From Acidobacteriota bacterium (GTDB lineage: Bacteria > Acidobacteriota > Holophagae > Holophagales > Holophagaceae), in contig JACPUT010000018.1 in the NCBI GenBank assembly GCA_016192145.1, positions 310,001 to 374,000 on the forward strand: a stretch of DNA of 64,000 bases, read 5' to 3'. This document shows, piece after piece, positions 7,109-17,203 of this stretch; positions within the stretch are counted from its first letter, which is position 1, and each line of letters begins with the position of its first letter. The translations under genes and the position numbers were made by a program. Under the pieces are notes generated by a model, which did not search any database, was not told the origin of the DNA, and was given only the letters and a program-made list of their open reading frames with translations.

Positions 7109-7581
7109 TGGCGGAAGGACGGGTTCATCTCACCACCTTCATCGAGGGCGTTCTCGTCCATGGGAAGGAGATGCCCTTCGTTCTGCTCGTCCCCACGCCG
7201 CACAGCCCCCACCGGGGCCTGCTGATGCCCGCCCAGATCCCCTGGGCTCCGGGTTTCCTGCCCACGTCCCTGCTCAACGCGCAGATCGACGCCGCCTGGG
7301 GCATCAAGTTCCGATTCGTGGATCCCAGCACCCTGCCGGTGGTCTTCGATGAGCGCACCAGCCGCCTCTCCACCCCCTGGCTCCTGAGGCTGGAAGGGCT
7401 GGAGGGGCAGCAGCGCCTCTACCTCACGCACCTCTTGCGGACCAAGGCGGCCGATGCCGAACTGCCGCCACCGCCTCCGGGTGGCCAGTGGGTCAGCGAA
7501 AAGGCCCTGGCCAGCATCGATATCCTGCCGGGCGTGCGGCGCCTCTGCGAGGCGGCCCTCAAGCAGGTCCGCGAATCCTGA
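7108..7581 (+). CDS. Hypothetical protein coupled to proS
   Basis: I do not recognise the family. The 157-residue product has no signal peptide and no membrane helix. It begins with a beta-rich stretch (VHLTTFIEGVLVHGKEMPFVLLVP) and has a Pro-rich loop PPPPPGGQW near residue 125. Its ending, WVSEKALASIDILPGVRRLCEAAL, loosely recalls the tail of some Nudix proteins, but no Nudix box is present. The start overlaps the proS stop (TGATG), so it is translated with proS and may be functionally tied to it. A strong terminator follows, which makes it the last gene of this transcript. Confidence 0.8.
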   Translation: MAEGRVHLTTFIEGVLVHGKEMPFVLLVPTPHSPHRGLLMPAQIPWAPGFLPTSLLNAQIDAAWGIKFRFVDPSTLPVVFDERTSRLSTPWLLRLEGLEGQQRLYLTHLLRTKAADAELPPPPPGGQWVSEKALASIDILPGVRRLCEAALKQVRES

Positions 7582-7616
7582 CATTGCAGGCTGGAGACTG
7601 GAGACCGGAACAAAGG

Positions 7617-7645
7617 AAACGGCGGCGCATGCGCCGCCGTTTTTC
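7617..7645. terminator. Rho-independent terminator between convergent genes
   Basis: A palindrome at 7617-7642 (AAACGGCGGC GCATGC GCCGCCGTTT) is followed by T-rich sequence to 7645. It starts with AAA, so it can act on both strands, ending the proS transcript and ndk. Outer reiterated words flank it: GGCTGGAGACTGGAGACC at 7590-7607 and its near-complement CCTCCAGCC/GGTCTCCAGCC at about 7651-7676. Confidence 0.85.
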
Positions 7646-7678
7646 CTCCTGCCTCCAGCCTAGGGTCTCCAGCCTGGA

Positions 7679-8098
7679 TTACATCTGCTCGAACGCGTTG
7701 AAGAAGTAGCTCACCTCGAACTTGGCGCTCTCGGGGGCATCGGAGCCATGGGTGGCATTCCGGCCGATGTTGGCGCCGAACCGCTTGCGCAGGGTGCCGG
7801 CGTCGGCCTTCTCGGGGTTGGTGGCGCCCATCAGCTCGCGCCAGCGCAGGATGGCGTTCTCGCCCTCGAGCACCATGATGGCCACGGGGCCCTCGGTCAT
7901 GAAGTCCTCGAGCTCCTTGTAGAAGCCCTTGGTCACGTGCTCGTGGTAGAAGCCCTTGCAGATGGCGGGGGTCAGCTGGGTCATCTTCAGGCCCACGATC
8001 TTGAGGCCGCTCTGCTCGATGGCGGTGATGATCTCGCCGAGGTGGCCGTTCTTGACGGAATCGGGCTTGGCGATGGCAAAGGTACGTTCAACGGCCAT
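7679..8098 (-). CDS. ndk: Nucleoside diphosphate kinase
   Basis: Ndk moves the terminal phosphate from ATP to other nucleoside diphosphates through a phospho-histidine. The 139-residue product is full length. It starts AVERTFAIAKPDSVKNG. The active-site His sits in NATHGSDAPESA. Nucleotide contacts are seen in GPVAIMVLEGENAI and RWRELMGATNPEKAD. The start at 8098 is fixed by GGAGG 6 bases upstream. It is a single-gene unit, divergent from secA and ended by the shared terminator downstream. Confidence 0.97.
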   Translation of the reverse strand: MAVERTFAIAKPDSVKNGHLGEIITAIEQSGLKIVGLKMTQLTPAICKGFYHEHVTKGFYKELEDFMTEGPVAIMVLEGENAILRWRELMGATNPEKADAGTLRKRFGANIGRNATHGSDAPESAKFEVSYFFNAFEQM

Positions 8099-8216
8099 GA
8101 AATCCTCCAAAAGATCAATGCTCCAGTCTGCCGCAGGGAGCCATTCCCAGCAAGGAAAAGGGTTGTAACGGCCGCATGGCGTGGGGAGTGTGCTGGGAAA
8201 TCCCCGCCGGGCCAGC

Positions 8217-8222
8217 TACAAT
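8217..8222 (+). promoter_or_regulatory. Possible -10 box for secA
   Basis: TACAAT, five of six matches to the sigma-70 consensus, lies 28 bases upstream of the secA start. A -35 match at the right distance is weak, so the call rests on the -10 alone. Confidence 0.3.
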
Positions 8223-8249
8223 CAAGGGTTTACGCGACTGGAAGCCCCC

Positions 8250-10910
<2,661 letters not shown>

Positions 10911-10928
10911 TCCCGCATCGAACCTCAA

Positions 10929-11378
10929 ATGGCCGTCCGCATCCTCCTCGAGGACTCCCACCTGAAGCCCAGCCCCCGCCTCCTGGTGGGGGTGGCGCTC
11001 CTGGCCTCCCTGATCACCACCGGCCTATGGGGTGCCCTGGGGCGCTGGGCCCTCGTGGCCTGGGTGGCTGCCCTCCCCGTGCTCGGGCTGGCCATCCGCT
11101 TTGTGGCTGGATCCTGGGTGCGCGTCAGCGCTCACCGTGGCCTGAGTTGGTGCCTGAAGACGCCCTTGGGCACCCGGTTGGGCTCCGTGGAGCTGCTGCC
11201 CGCCGAGATCGCCGAATTGCGCCTTGAAGCCAGCCTAGCGGCGCGGCTGCTGGGGCTGTGGGATCTGCAAATCGTGAAGCGGGATGGAACCCTCTCGCCC
11301 AAATTCCGATTCTTTGCAGGCATGGATCGGCAGGCTGAAGTCCTGCATGGGTATCTGGAACAACTGGGCCGTCCCTGA
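10929..11378 (+). CDS. Hypothetical membrane protein downstream of secA
   Basis: This 149-residue protein has two predicted membrane segments at about 19-36 and 41-60 (LLVGVALLASLITTGLWG and ALVAWVAALPVLGLAI). A soluble C-terminal part of about 85 residues follows, with alternating strands (VRVSAHRGLSW, GSVELLPAEIAELRLE, LQIVKRDGTLSPKFRFF). That layout recalls bacterial PH-like membrane proteins, but the similarity is too weak to name a family. It sits 18 bases after secA and in the same direction, so it is probably co-transcribed. Whether it has any role in secretion is unknown. Confidence 0.75.
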   Translation: MAVRILLEDSHLKPSPRLLVGVALLASLITTGLWGALGRWALVAWVAALPVLGLAIRFVAGSWVRVSAHRGLSWCLKTPLGTRLGSVELLPAEIAELRLEASLAARLLGLWDLQIVKRDGTLSPKFRFFAGMDRQAEVLHGYLEQLGRP

Positions 11379-11476
11379 TCCCGATCCCGGGCCAGGATCC
11401 TTTCTCCCCTGGCCCCCTGGATCCGGCAGGTGATTCAAGGCTAGAGGCCCACGCCATACTTCGCTAGCCTGTCCCT

Positions 11477-12331
11477 ATGGAACTCGTGGTAGTCACTGGG
11501 CTTTCTGGGGCAGGTCGCCGCTCGGTATTGGGGGCCCTGGAAGACAGCGGCTATACGGCCTTGGACAACGTCCCGGCGCGCCTGCTGGAGCCGCTCATCG
11601 AGCTGGAAGATCGCCTCTACCCGGGGCGCACCCGACTGGCGGTGGGCATGGATAGCCGCCATGAGGATTTCGCGGGCGAGTTCGAACCCATGCTCCAGGC
11701 CTTCGAGGATCGCAGCCAACCCGTGCACGTGATCTTCGTGGAAGCGGATGATGAAGTCCTGCTGCGGCGGTTTTCCGAAACCCGCCGGGTGCATCATCTC
11801 GCGGGCGAAGGCGGCTCCGTCGCCGATGCCATCCGTCGCGAGCGCCAGCTCCTGGCCTCCATCAGGGCGCGCGCCTCCGCCGTGCTTAACACGTCGCGGC
11901 TCACCCTCTCCGAGATGCGTCAGCGCATCCATGAATTGCTGCCCGGGCTTCCGGGCAGGGACACGAAGGTGCGCATCGTCTCCTTCGGATTCAAATTCGG
12001 CGTGCCCTTGGAGGCCGACGTCGTCCTGGACGCCCGATTCCTGCCCAATCCCCACTACGTGCCGGAGTTGAAGCCATTGAACGGCCGCGACGAGCCCGTG
12101 CAAAAGTTCCTGCTCTCCTCGGAGGATTTCCAGGCCTTCCTCGACAAAACCGAGGATTGGCTCCGCTGGAGCCTGCCCTTGGTCCAACAGGAGGGGCGCG
12201 CCTACCACACCATCGCCATCGGGTGCACGGGGGGCCAGCATCGCAGCGTCGCCCTGGCCGAGCTCCTGGGAAAGCGATTGAAGGTGGACTTTCCGAACCT
12301 GACGGTCCGGCATAGGGAGCAGGCTGGATAG
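11477..12331 (+). CDS. rapZ: RapZ/YvcJ family protein with altered P-loop
   Basis: RapZ-type proteins have an N-terminal P-loop domain and a C-terminal domain that in E. coli binds small RNA and controls glucosamine-6-phosphate synthesis. The 284-residue product matches overall: VTGLSGAGRRS at the start, YTALDNVP, a middle RRVHHLAGEGGSVADAIRRER, FGFKFGVPLEADVVLDARFLPNP, and the C-terminal IGCTGGQHRSV with its conserved Gly/His. The Walker A Lys is replaced by Arg14 and the next residue is also Arg, so ATP/GTP binding may be weakened or lost. A short hairpin-rich spacer separates it from the upstream gene. Confidence 0.9.
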   Translation: MELVVVTGLSGAGRRSVLGALEDSGYTALDNVPARLLEPLIELEDRLYPGRTRLAVGMDSRHEDFAGEFEPMLQAFEDRSQPVHVIFVEADDEVLLRRFSETRRVHHLAGEGGSVADAIRRERQLLASIRARASAVLNTSRLTLSEMRQRIHELLPGLPGRDTKVRIVSFGFKFGVPLEADVVLDARFLPNPHYVPELKPLNGRDEPVQKFLLSSEDFQAFLDKTEDWLRWSLPLVQQEGRAYHTIAIGCTGGQHRSVALAELLGKRLKVDFPNLTVRHREQAG

Positions 12332-12384
12332 CCTGCCCGGGATCCCAGCCCTTCCCGGAGAGGCGATGGTGTGAAGGAGGCGCT

Positions 12385-12711
12385 ATGGGTTCCATGCCAG
12401 GTTCGGATCTGCAGCTCCCCGAGCAGGCGATCGCGGCGCTTCAGCAGGGCCGGAAGATCGAGGCCATCCAGCTGGTGCGAGCCCGGCATGGACTCGGCCT
12501 CAAGGAGGCCAAGGATCGGGTGGAAACCTATCTCGCAACCCAACCCCATCTGGAAGCCACGATGGCTGAGGCGCAGGCCGCTTCCCACCGCGGCTGCATG
12601 ATGATCCTCGGTGCCCTGATCGCGGCGGGAGGCCTGCTGTTCTACCTGTTTAGCCCGGGAGCTCGGCAGCGGGGCGGGCAATCCCCCAAGGCCCCGAGGT
12701 CTGATAGGTAG
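12385..12711 (+). CDS. Small membrane protein with ribosomal L7/L12 C-terminal-like domain
   Basis: The 108-residue product has an N-terminal segment of about 55 residues, QAIAALQQGRKIEAIQLVRARHGLGLKEAKDRVE. This closely resembles the C-terminal domain of ribosomal protein L7/L12 (K-x-IKxVR...GLGLKEAKxxVE). A membrane helix follows at about 74-90 (MMILGALIAAGGLLFYLF), then a basic tail. Proteins of this layout occur next to unrelated genes in many bacteria, and their role is unknown. GGAGG 4 bases upstream fixes the start. It is probably not ribosomal, because it is membrane-anchored and lacks the L7/L12 dimerisation domain. Confidence 0.78.
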   Translation: MGSMPGSDLQLPEQAIAALQQGRKIEAIQLVRARHGLGLKEAKDRVETYLATQPHLEATMAEAQAASHRGCMMILGALIAAGGLLFYLFSPGARQRGGQSPKAPRSDR

Positions 12712-12814
12712 GTTGATCCTGACGGGCCGAGGCCTCCAAATCCACCTCTCGCCAATGGATCGGCGAAGGTTCGGCTGGATCCTGATCGGGCCGGCGATTG
12801 ATTTAGCGGGAGAT

Positions 12815-13942
12815 TCAGCCCGCGACTTCCCGGTAGACCACGCCGCGCTTGGCCAGCTCCGCCTTCATGAAGTCCCAGCACCCGGCCTCCAGGCCGAGGT
12901 ACTCGGGCGGGCAGATGCCCTTTCGATTGAACTTCCCGGCGGCGTGGAGGCGCACGGCGGCGGTGCAGGTGAAGCCGGTGGTGCGGGCCATGCTCGTGGT
13001 CTGGGTGGCGGGGTCGTAGTGATCCAGCACCTCGGCGACCCGTCGGATGGGCTGGCCGTCCTTTTCGCCTTCGACGGTGACGCGCATGACGGTGAGATCG
13101 GCCTCCCCTTCCTTGAACTTCCAGAGGGGGAAAAGCAGGGCGGTGGTGAGGTCCAGGGGCACCACCTTCTGGCCGTTCACGAGCCGCGGTTCCTTGGAGA
13201 AGAAGCCGCTCTCCCGCAGCATCCGCATCTTCTCGATGTGGCCGGGGTAGCGGAGGGTCTTCTCCTTCATGTCGGGCACGCCGGGGAAGGTCTTGATGAC
13301 GCTGCGCAGGCCGTCGGTGTTGAAGGATTCGAGGGTGCCCACGCCCGCGAAGTCGAGCAGCTCCGGCTCCGAGAGGGCCGGGAAGGTGACGGTCCTCCCA
13401 TCCTTCACGTAGCGGGCGGGGCGGGTGTACTCCTCGATGACGTCGATGGGGCTGAAGCCCGCCTTGTATTCGTAGGGCCAGGTGCGCACCACGGGCAGCC
13501 CGCCCACGAGGCACTCGAACCGCGTGACCTTGTCGATCTGCCGGGCCGTGTCGCCCAGGATGATGTTGCCGCAACCGGGCGCCACGCCCACGTCCACGAT
13601 GGCGGTGAGGTTCTGCGCCTTGGCGAGGGCATCCAGCTCGAAGCAGTCCTCGTCGAAGAAGCTGATGTCGATGAGCGTCCTTCCGGCTTCGAGCACGGCC
13701 TTGGCGGTGGCGAAGCCCATGAAGCCGGGCACGGCGCCCACCACGAGGTCGGCATCCGCCACGGCGGCCTTCACGCCCTCGGGCGAGCCAAGGTCAGCTT
13801 GGCGCGTGGCCAGTCCCCAGCCCTTCACGTGGGCCAAGGCCTCCTCGCTGCGATCCGCCACGGTGACCTTGAAGTCCGGGGCGAGATCCCGGGCCATCAC
13901 GGCCCCGACGCGGCCTGCGCCCAAAACGACGACGTGGGTCAT
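12815..13942 (-). CDS. Saccharopine dehydrogenase family protein
   Basis: The 375-residue product starts with a Rossmann fold (MTHVVVLGAGRVGAVMARDL) and continues with a saccharopine-dehydrogenase-like catalytic domain (CGNIILGDTARQIDKVTRFECLVGGLP, YEYKAGFSPIDVIEEYTRPARY). Proteins of this group act in lysine breakdown as saccharopine or lysine dehydrogenases, but substrate cannot be read from sequence alone. It lies directly downstream of two amino-acid permease genes on the same strand, 85 bases from the nearer one. That supports a role in amino-acid catabolism. The start at 13942 is the first residue of the Rossmann strand, and upstream codons do not match the family. Confidence 0.85.
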   Translation of the reverse strand: MTHVVVLGAGRVGAVMARDLAPDFKVTVADRSEEALAHVKGWGLATRQADLGSPEGVKAAVADADLVVGAVPGFMGFATAKAVLEAGRTLIDISFFDEDCFELDALAKAQNLTAIVDVGVAPGCGNIILGDTARQIDKVTRFECLVGGLPVVRTWPYEYKAGFSPIDVIEEYTRPARYVKDGRTVTFPALSEPELLDFAGVGTLESFNTDGLRSVIKTFPGVPDMKEKTLRYPGHIEKMRMLRESGFFSKEPRLVNGQKVVPLDLTTALLFPLWKFKEGEADLTVMRVTVEGEKDGQPIRRVAEVLDHYDPATQTTSMARTTGFTCTAAVRLHAAGKFNRKGICPPEYLGLEAGCWDFMKAELAKRGVVYREVAG

Positions 13943-14027
13943 GGCATCCTCCGAAGGGCTCCATTCTCCCCCGTGCGGGAGCCACTTCCCACGTGAAATG
14001 GGTTCGCAGGGCGAACGGTGACGGGGG

Positions 14028-15440
14028 TCAGGCCTTGGCCTTCCCTCCCGTGATGGCATAGAGCGGAAGCCCCATGGCGACCAGGGCCAGTCCCGGCCAG
14101 GTGTAGCTGGGCTTGTAGATGAAGAGGGCGACCATGATGGCCAGGGCGCCCGCAAGGTAGAGGAGCGGCACCAGGGGGTAGGCGAAGACCTTCACGGGCC
14201 GCTCGGCGTCGGGTTGGCGGAAGCGGAGGATGATGACGCCGGCCACGGTGAGCACGTAGAAGAGCAGGGCCGCGAAGATGACGAAGTCCAGCAGCTGACC
14301 GTAGGTGCCCGTGAGGGTGAGGAGACAGGTCCACACGGCCTGGATGCCGATGCCGAAGGCGGGCACCCCGTTGCCGTTGAGCTTGGAGGCCTGGGGCAGG
14401 AAGAGGCCATCGGCGGCCATGGTCTGGTAGACGCGGGCCCCAGCGAGCACGAGGCCATTCACGCAACCGAACATGGAGACGAGGATGGCGCCGGCCATGA
14501 GCAGCCCGCCGCGGGGGCCCAGGATGGCCTGCAGGGCGGCGCTGCCCACCCGGTCGCTGGGGGCGTTGGCGATGGCGGTGGGGCCGAGCACCTTGAGGTA
14601 GATGACGTTGGCAAGGAAATACAGGGCGCACACCATGCCCGTGCCGATGAGGAGCGAAAGGGGGATCACACGCTTGGGCTCCTTCACCTCGGCGGCGATG
14701 AAGGTGATGCTGTTCCAGGCGTCGGCGCTGAAGAGGCTGCCCGTCTGCACCACGAGCAGGGCGGCGAGGAAGCCCAGCTGGGGCACGCTGGGGGGCGGCA
14801 CGTAGGCCGCCGTGTCCACGGGAGCCTGGGGCGTCATGAAGAGGCCCAGCAGGATCAGGGCGGCCAGGGATCCAATCTTGGCTACCGTGAAGAGGTTTTG
14901 GATGCGGGCGCCCAGCCTCACACCGTAGAGGTTCACGAAGGAGAGGAAGACGACGACGGCGATGCCGGAGAGGCGGCTGGGGGTGAGGCCCAGGTGGTAG
15001 GGGCCTACGGTGATGGAATCGGTGATCTTCCACACCGCGACATCGAGGTGGGGCCCGATCCAGGTGGCGTCGTTCACGGCGGGGAAGAAGGTCCCCAGGT
15101 ACTTGCCAAAGCCCACGGCCACGGCGGCGATGGTGCCGCACTCGATGATGGCGAAGAAGGTCCAGCCATATAGGAAGCCGGTGAGCGGGCCGTAAATCTC
15201 GCGGAGGTAGGTGTACTGGCCGCCCGCGTGGGGGAACATGCCCGCCAGCTCCCCATAGCTCAGCGCGCCCAGCACCGTAAGCACGGCGGTGAGGGCCCAA
15301 CCCCAGAGGAGGAAGGAGCCGGTGTGGCCCGAGCGGACCATGTCTCCCGCGACGATGAAGACGCCGCTGCCGATCATAGAGCCTGCGATCAACATGATGG
15401 CTGAGAACAATCCTACGTGACGCTGGTAGGTGGCGTTCAT
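14028..15440 (-). CDS. APC-superfamily amino acid permease (copy B)
   Basis: This is an inner-membrane amino-acid transporter of 470 residues with about 12 hydrophobic helices. The first helix has the APC signature IAGSMIGSGVF, which binds the substrate carboxylate. LSYGELAGMFPHAGGQYTYLREIYGPL is helix 3, typical of the LAT-like branch. The start at 15440 is set by GGAG 8 bases upstream. Its ATG overlaps the stop of a 52-codon remnant of a third permease (ATGA), so the remnant could be translated and coupled. The first 28 codons use unusually many A/T-ending codons compared with the rest and with the remnant. Confidence 0.92.
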   Translation of the reverse strand: MNATYQRHVGLFSAIMLIAGSMIGSGVFIVAGDMVRSGHTGSFLLWGWALTAVLTVLGALSYGELAGMFPHAGGQYTYLREIYGPLTGFLYGWTFFAIIECGTIAAVAVGFGKYLGTFFPAVNDATWIGPHLDVAVWKITDSITVGPYHLGLTPSRLSGIAVVVFLSFVNLYGVRLGARIQNLFTVAKIGSLAALILLGLFMTPQAPVDTAAYVPPPSVPQLGFLAALLVVQTGSLFSADAWNSITFIAAEVKEPKRVIPLSLLIGTGMVCALYFLANVIYLKVLGPTAIANAPSDRVGSAALQAILGPRGGLLMAGAILVSMFGCVNGLVLAGARVYQTMAADGLFLPQASKLNGNGVPAFGIGIQAVWTCLLTLTGTYGQLLDFVIFAALLFYVLTVAGVIILRFRQPDAERPVKVFAYPLVPLLYLAGALAIMVALFIYKPSYTWPGLALVAMGLPLYAITGGKAKA

Positions 15441-15595
15441 GAGCAAGGCTCCAGGGAAAGCAGGCGGGGCTGGGTCGGACCTGCCTCGCGTATCGCCGTA
15501 GGCGATACCGAGAAGACGCCGCTGCCGATCATGGATCCGGCGATGAGCATGATGGCCGAAAAGAGCCCGACGTGGCGTTGGTACCCGCTATTCAT
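15437..15595 (-). pseudogene. 5' remnant of a third APC permease, ended by a palindrome
   Basis: Reading from the ATG at 15595, the first 28 residues (MNSGYQRHVGLFSAIMLIAG, then SMIGSGVF) match the N-terminus of permease B almost exactly. The coding sequence then runs into a palindrome (15485-15512) and unrelated codons up to a TGA that overlaps the ATG of permease B. The remnant differs from B mostly at synonymous positions. It therefore came from a separate functional homologue and is not a recent tandem copy. The rest of that gene is missing. Confidence 0.8.
15485..15512. repeat. Palindromic repeat, copy 1 (GGTATC...GATAC core)
   Basis: CTCGCGTATCGCC-GTA-GGCGATACCGAG forms an imperfect stem-loop of about 12 bp. 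A related sequence occurs at 61064-61093. In both places it ends a truncated 5' copy of the gene that follows. Confidence 0.65.
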
Positions 15596-15628
15596 GAGTG
15601 CCCCGGAGATCGATGGATTTGGAATGGA

Positions 15629-17047
15629 TCAAGCTACCACGGCGGAACCGCGCCGGAGCAGGAGGTAGGCGGGAATGCCCAGCAGCACGAGCGCGAGGCC
15701 GGGCAGGGAGAACGAGGGGCGGAAAATCAGGAGGGAGATGAGGATCGCCGCGCTGCCCACCACGTAGAAGACCGTGAGGGATGTCGGGGCCCGATAGGCC
15801 ACCTCGGCGCCGGTGCGCCCGCGCACCACCAGCGAGCCCGCGGCCGTCGCCGCGTAAAAGAGCAGGGCGCTGAAGATGACGTACTCCAGGAGCTGGCTGT
15901 AGGCTCCCGTGAGCGTGAGGATGCAGGCCCAGATGGCCAGGATCCGCATGGAGCCCATGGGTACGCCGTGGTCATTGAGCTTGGCGGCGCCCCGGAAGAA
16001 GAGGCCATCCTGGGCCATGGCCTGGTAGACCCGGGAGGAGGTCAGCGTGCCGCCGTTCATCCAGCCCACCATGGACATGAGGATCGCCCCGGCCATCATC
16101 CATTCCGCACCGCCGCCCAGGAGGGCCAGCAGGGTGGTGGAAGCCACCCGATCGCCGGGGGCGTGGGCGATGCCCGCGGGCCCGAGGACCCGAAGGTAGC
16201 CGAGGTTGGCCAGGAGGTAGAGGCCGAAGACGAGCGACGTGCCCAGGAGCATGGCCCGGGGCAGGGTGCGGCGGGGCTCCTTGATCTCCCCGCCCACCAT
16301 GGCCAGGTACTGCCATCCATCCCCACTGAACATGCAGCCCACCTGGGCCACGAGCAGGGCCGTGAGGAAGGGGAGGCTGCCCGCTTCGGCCGCCAGGGGC
16401 GCCATGGCGGGAGCCACCTGGGGTTTCAACAGGAGGCCCAGCAGGATGAGGGCCCCCAGGGCCACCAGCTTGGCCATGGAGAACACGTTCTGAACCCAGG
16501 CGCCCAGCTTCACGCCATGGGCGTGGATGCCCATGAACACCAGGATCAGGGCGATGCCCGCGGCTCGCGCCGGGGTGAGCCCCAGCTGATAGGGCCCCAG
16601 CGCGAATTGCGGGGCGGCGAGGGGGAAGGGGTGCCACTCGGCGACACGGGCGGGCCCGATCCACCATGAAGAGTCGTTCACCGCGGGGAAAAAGGTCCCC
16701 AGGTAGCGGCCGAAGCCCACGGCCACGGCGGCGATGGAGCCGCATTCGATGACGAGGAAGCTGGTCCACCCGCAGAGGAAGCCCGCCATGGGGCCGAACG
16801 CCTCCCTTAGGTAAACGTAGTAGCCGCCCGCCCTGGGGTGGGCGGACCCCAGTTCGGCGAAGCTGAGGGCTCCGCTGATGGAGAGCAGGCCCGCCAGGGC
16901 CCAGGAGAGCATCAGAAAGCCCGGTGTGCGGCCCGTGCGCACGATCTCCGCCGACACGAGGAAGATGCCGCTGCCGATCATGGAGCCCGCCACGAGCATG
17001 GTGGCGGAGAACAGGCCGATCTCACGGCGGTAGCCGGGTGCGCTCAT
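15629..17047 (-). CDS. APC-superfamily amino acid permease (copy A)
   Basis: This 472-residue transporter is a paralogue of permease B. It has the same first-helix motif (VAGSMIGSGIF) and the same helix-3 pattern (LSFAELGSAHPRAGGYYVYLREAFGPM). About 12 membrane segments are evident and the C-terminus is short. The start MSAPGYRRE at 17047 fits the alignment with copy B. AAGG lies 5 bases upstream. It leads a minus-strand series: permease A, permease remnant, permease B, saccharopine-dehydrogenase-like gene. It is divergent from an exported amidohydrolase. The shared spacer contains an inverted repeat (17085-17100). Confidence 0.92.
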   Translation of the reverse strand: MSAPGYRREIGLFSATMLVAGSMIGSGIFLVSAEIVRTGRTPGFLMLSWALAGLLSISGALSFAELGSAHPRAGGYYVYLREAFGPMAGFLCGWTSFLVIECGSIAAVAVGFGRYLGTFFPAVNDSSWWIGPARVAEWHPFPLAAPQFALGPYQLGLTPARAAGIALILVFMGIHAHGVKLGAWVQNVFSMAKLVALGALILLGLLLKPQVAPAMAPLAAEAGSLPFLTALLVAQVGCMFSGDGWQYLAMVGGEIKEPRRTLPRAMLLGTSLVFGLYLLANLGYLRVLGPAGIAHAPGDRVASTTLLALLGGGAEWMMAGAILMSMVGWMNGGTLTSSRVYQAMAQDGLFFRGAAKLNDHGVPMGSMRILAIWACILTLTGAYSQLLEYVIFSALLFYAATAAGSLVVRGRTGAEVAYRAPTSLTVFYVVGSAAILISLLIFRPSFSLPGLALVLLGIPAYLLLRRGSAVVA

Positions 17048-17084
17048 GGTTGCCTTGGGAAGTGGAGCCAGCATACCTCAAGGC

Positions 17085-17100
17085 GCGGTTCGGTAACCGC
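17085..17100. promoter_or_regulatory. Inverted repeat in a divergent promoter region
   Basis: GCGGTT-CGGT-AACCGC lies between the divergent permease A and amidohydrolase genes. TTGACT at 17117-17122 could be a -35 box for the rightward gene, with no good -10. An operator is possible but not shown. Confidence 0.3.
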
Positions 17101-17203
17101 ACCAAAGCCAGGCCCGCATTGACTTTTGGGCCACGGGCGGGACCATGGGGCACCCCTTGTCCTCAAGCACCATCCTGCCCTCGCGCCCCAGCCAGGAGCC
17201 TCC

